A DNA stretch of 64,000 nt from Lepidostoma basale (taxonomy: Eukaryota > Arthropoda > Insecta > Trichoptera > Lepidostomatidae). The position numbers and the translations under genes are program-made. The notes beneath the pieces were generated by a model. It searched no databases and was not told where the DNA came from. It saw nothing but the letters and a program-made list of their open reading frames with translations. The stretch is from positions 124,001 to 188,000 of the forward strand of contig JAHDVF020000460.1 of the NCBI GenBank assembly GCA_022606425.2, written 5' to 3'. Shown here one piece after another: positions 63,606 to 64,000 of the stretch; the first letter of the stretch is position 1, and every line of letters begins with the position of its first letter.

Positions 63606-64000
63606 TAACGTTGGGAACCTATGATATAGATACTTGTAGACTGTATTCATCCTGAAGAGTCATTTTTCAAAGTGTTAGAAATATTCTCTGTAGTAGTATT
63701 CGTTTTAGAATGAACCCATTGGGCTGGTAGGCCTTCGTCATTATCCTACAGGGAGTTGAGTAGAGCGAACGTTTCTATTGTTCTTAAAATACTCGGTGAT
63801 TAGAAAAACGCTACCGTGTCAAAATTAGGAAAGGAAAAAACTACGCAAAAATACATCTAAAATACTAAAATTACATTATGTGCATTTCGAATCATTCTGT
63901 ATTAATATATTTATTTTGTTATTATTGTACGATAAAAATATGTTTTCTAAACATAAAATTTGCTTTTAAATTCCCTATTGAACCTTTCAATATATAATAC
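63606..64000. other. region without recognised features
   Basis: Nothing was identified up to the window edge. Confidence 0.4.

Overview
This window looks like intergenic or intronic DNA from an AT-rich, transposon-loaded insect genome. Supporting signs are the dense relics of arthropod-type LINE C-terminal domains (WFGHMERM, RGRPRKTWHDQ and related blocks), tRNA-derived SINEs, a Helitron-like pair of ends, a Tc1/mariner remnant and a short TTAGG tract. The order is uncertain; the LINE mix would suit a beetle or another insect with a large genome, but that is inference. I found no complete cellular gene. Two short stretches (minus strand, 4751-4992 and 26846-26985) could be isolated host exons, at low confidence.

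Layout: 1-6300 holds a LINE tail, a cluster of foldback elements, a MITE nested in an older repeat, a candidate exon and a LINE-A relic. 7100-13100 holds LINE-A and its apparent parasite (here called SINE-LA), foldbacks of families A, B and D, a hAT-like MITE inside one of them, and several LINE relics. 13200-28700 alternates LINE relics, foldbacks and plainer unique DNA. 28762-34548 is bounded by Helitron-like ends and is filled with nested elements and internal duplications. 34800-53700 is dominated by LINE relics on both strands and tRNA-SINEs. 54540-55860 is a 532-bp tandem array joining a foldback to a SINE. 56000-62600 holds more LINEs and foldbacks, including the best preserved LINE C-termini. 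Seven LINE lineages are labelled A to G here, plus single relics; the labels are local. A and B share nearly the same terminal protein domain but have different 3' tails, (TTAG)n and (GTTT)n or (GTT)n.

The most notable pattern is a recurrent RNA-like motif seen about 40 times on both strands: YTGANRA, one extra base, a short GC stem-loop, then (C)GAAAC followed by a tiny self-complementary helix ending in GTC. It occurs in at least ten families that share little else, usually as two head-to-head copies in the arms of a foldback element. It has the conserved blocks of a type I hammerhead ribozyme with a minimal helix III, but carries one extra base before stem II, so hammerhead-like is a hypothesis. 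The sequence shows the motif and its architecture; self-cleavage or mobilisation by this motif is inference.
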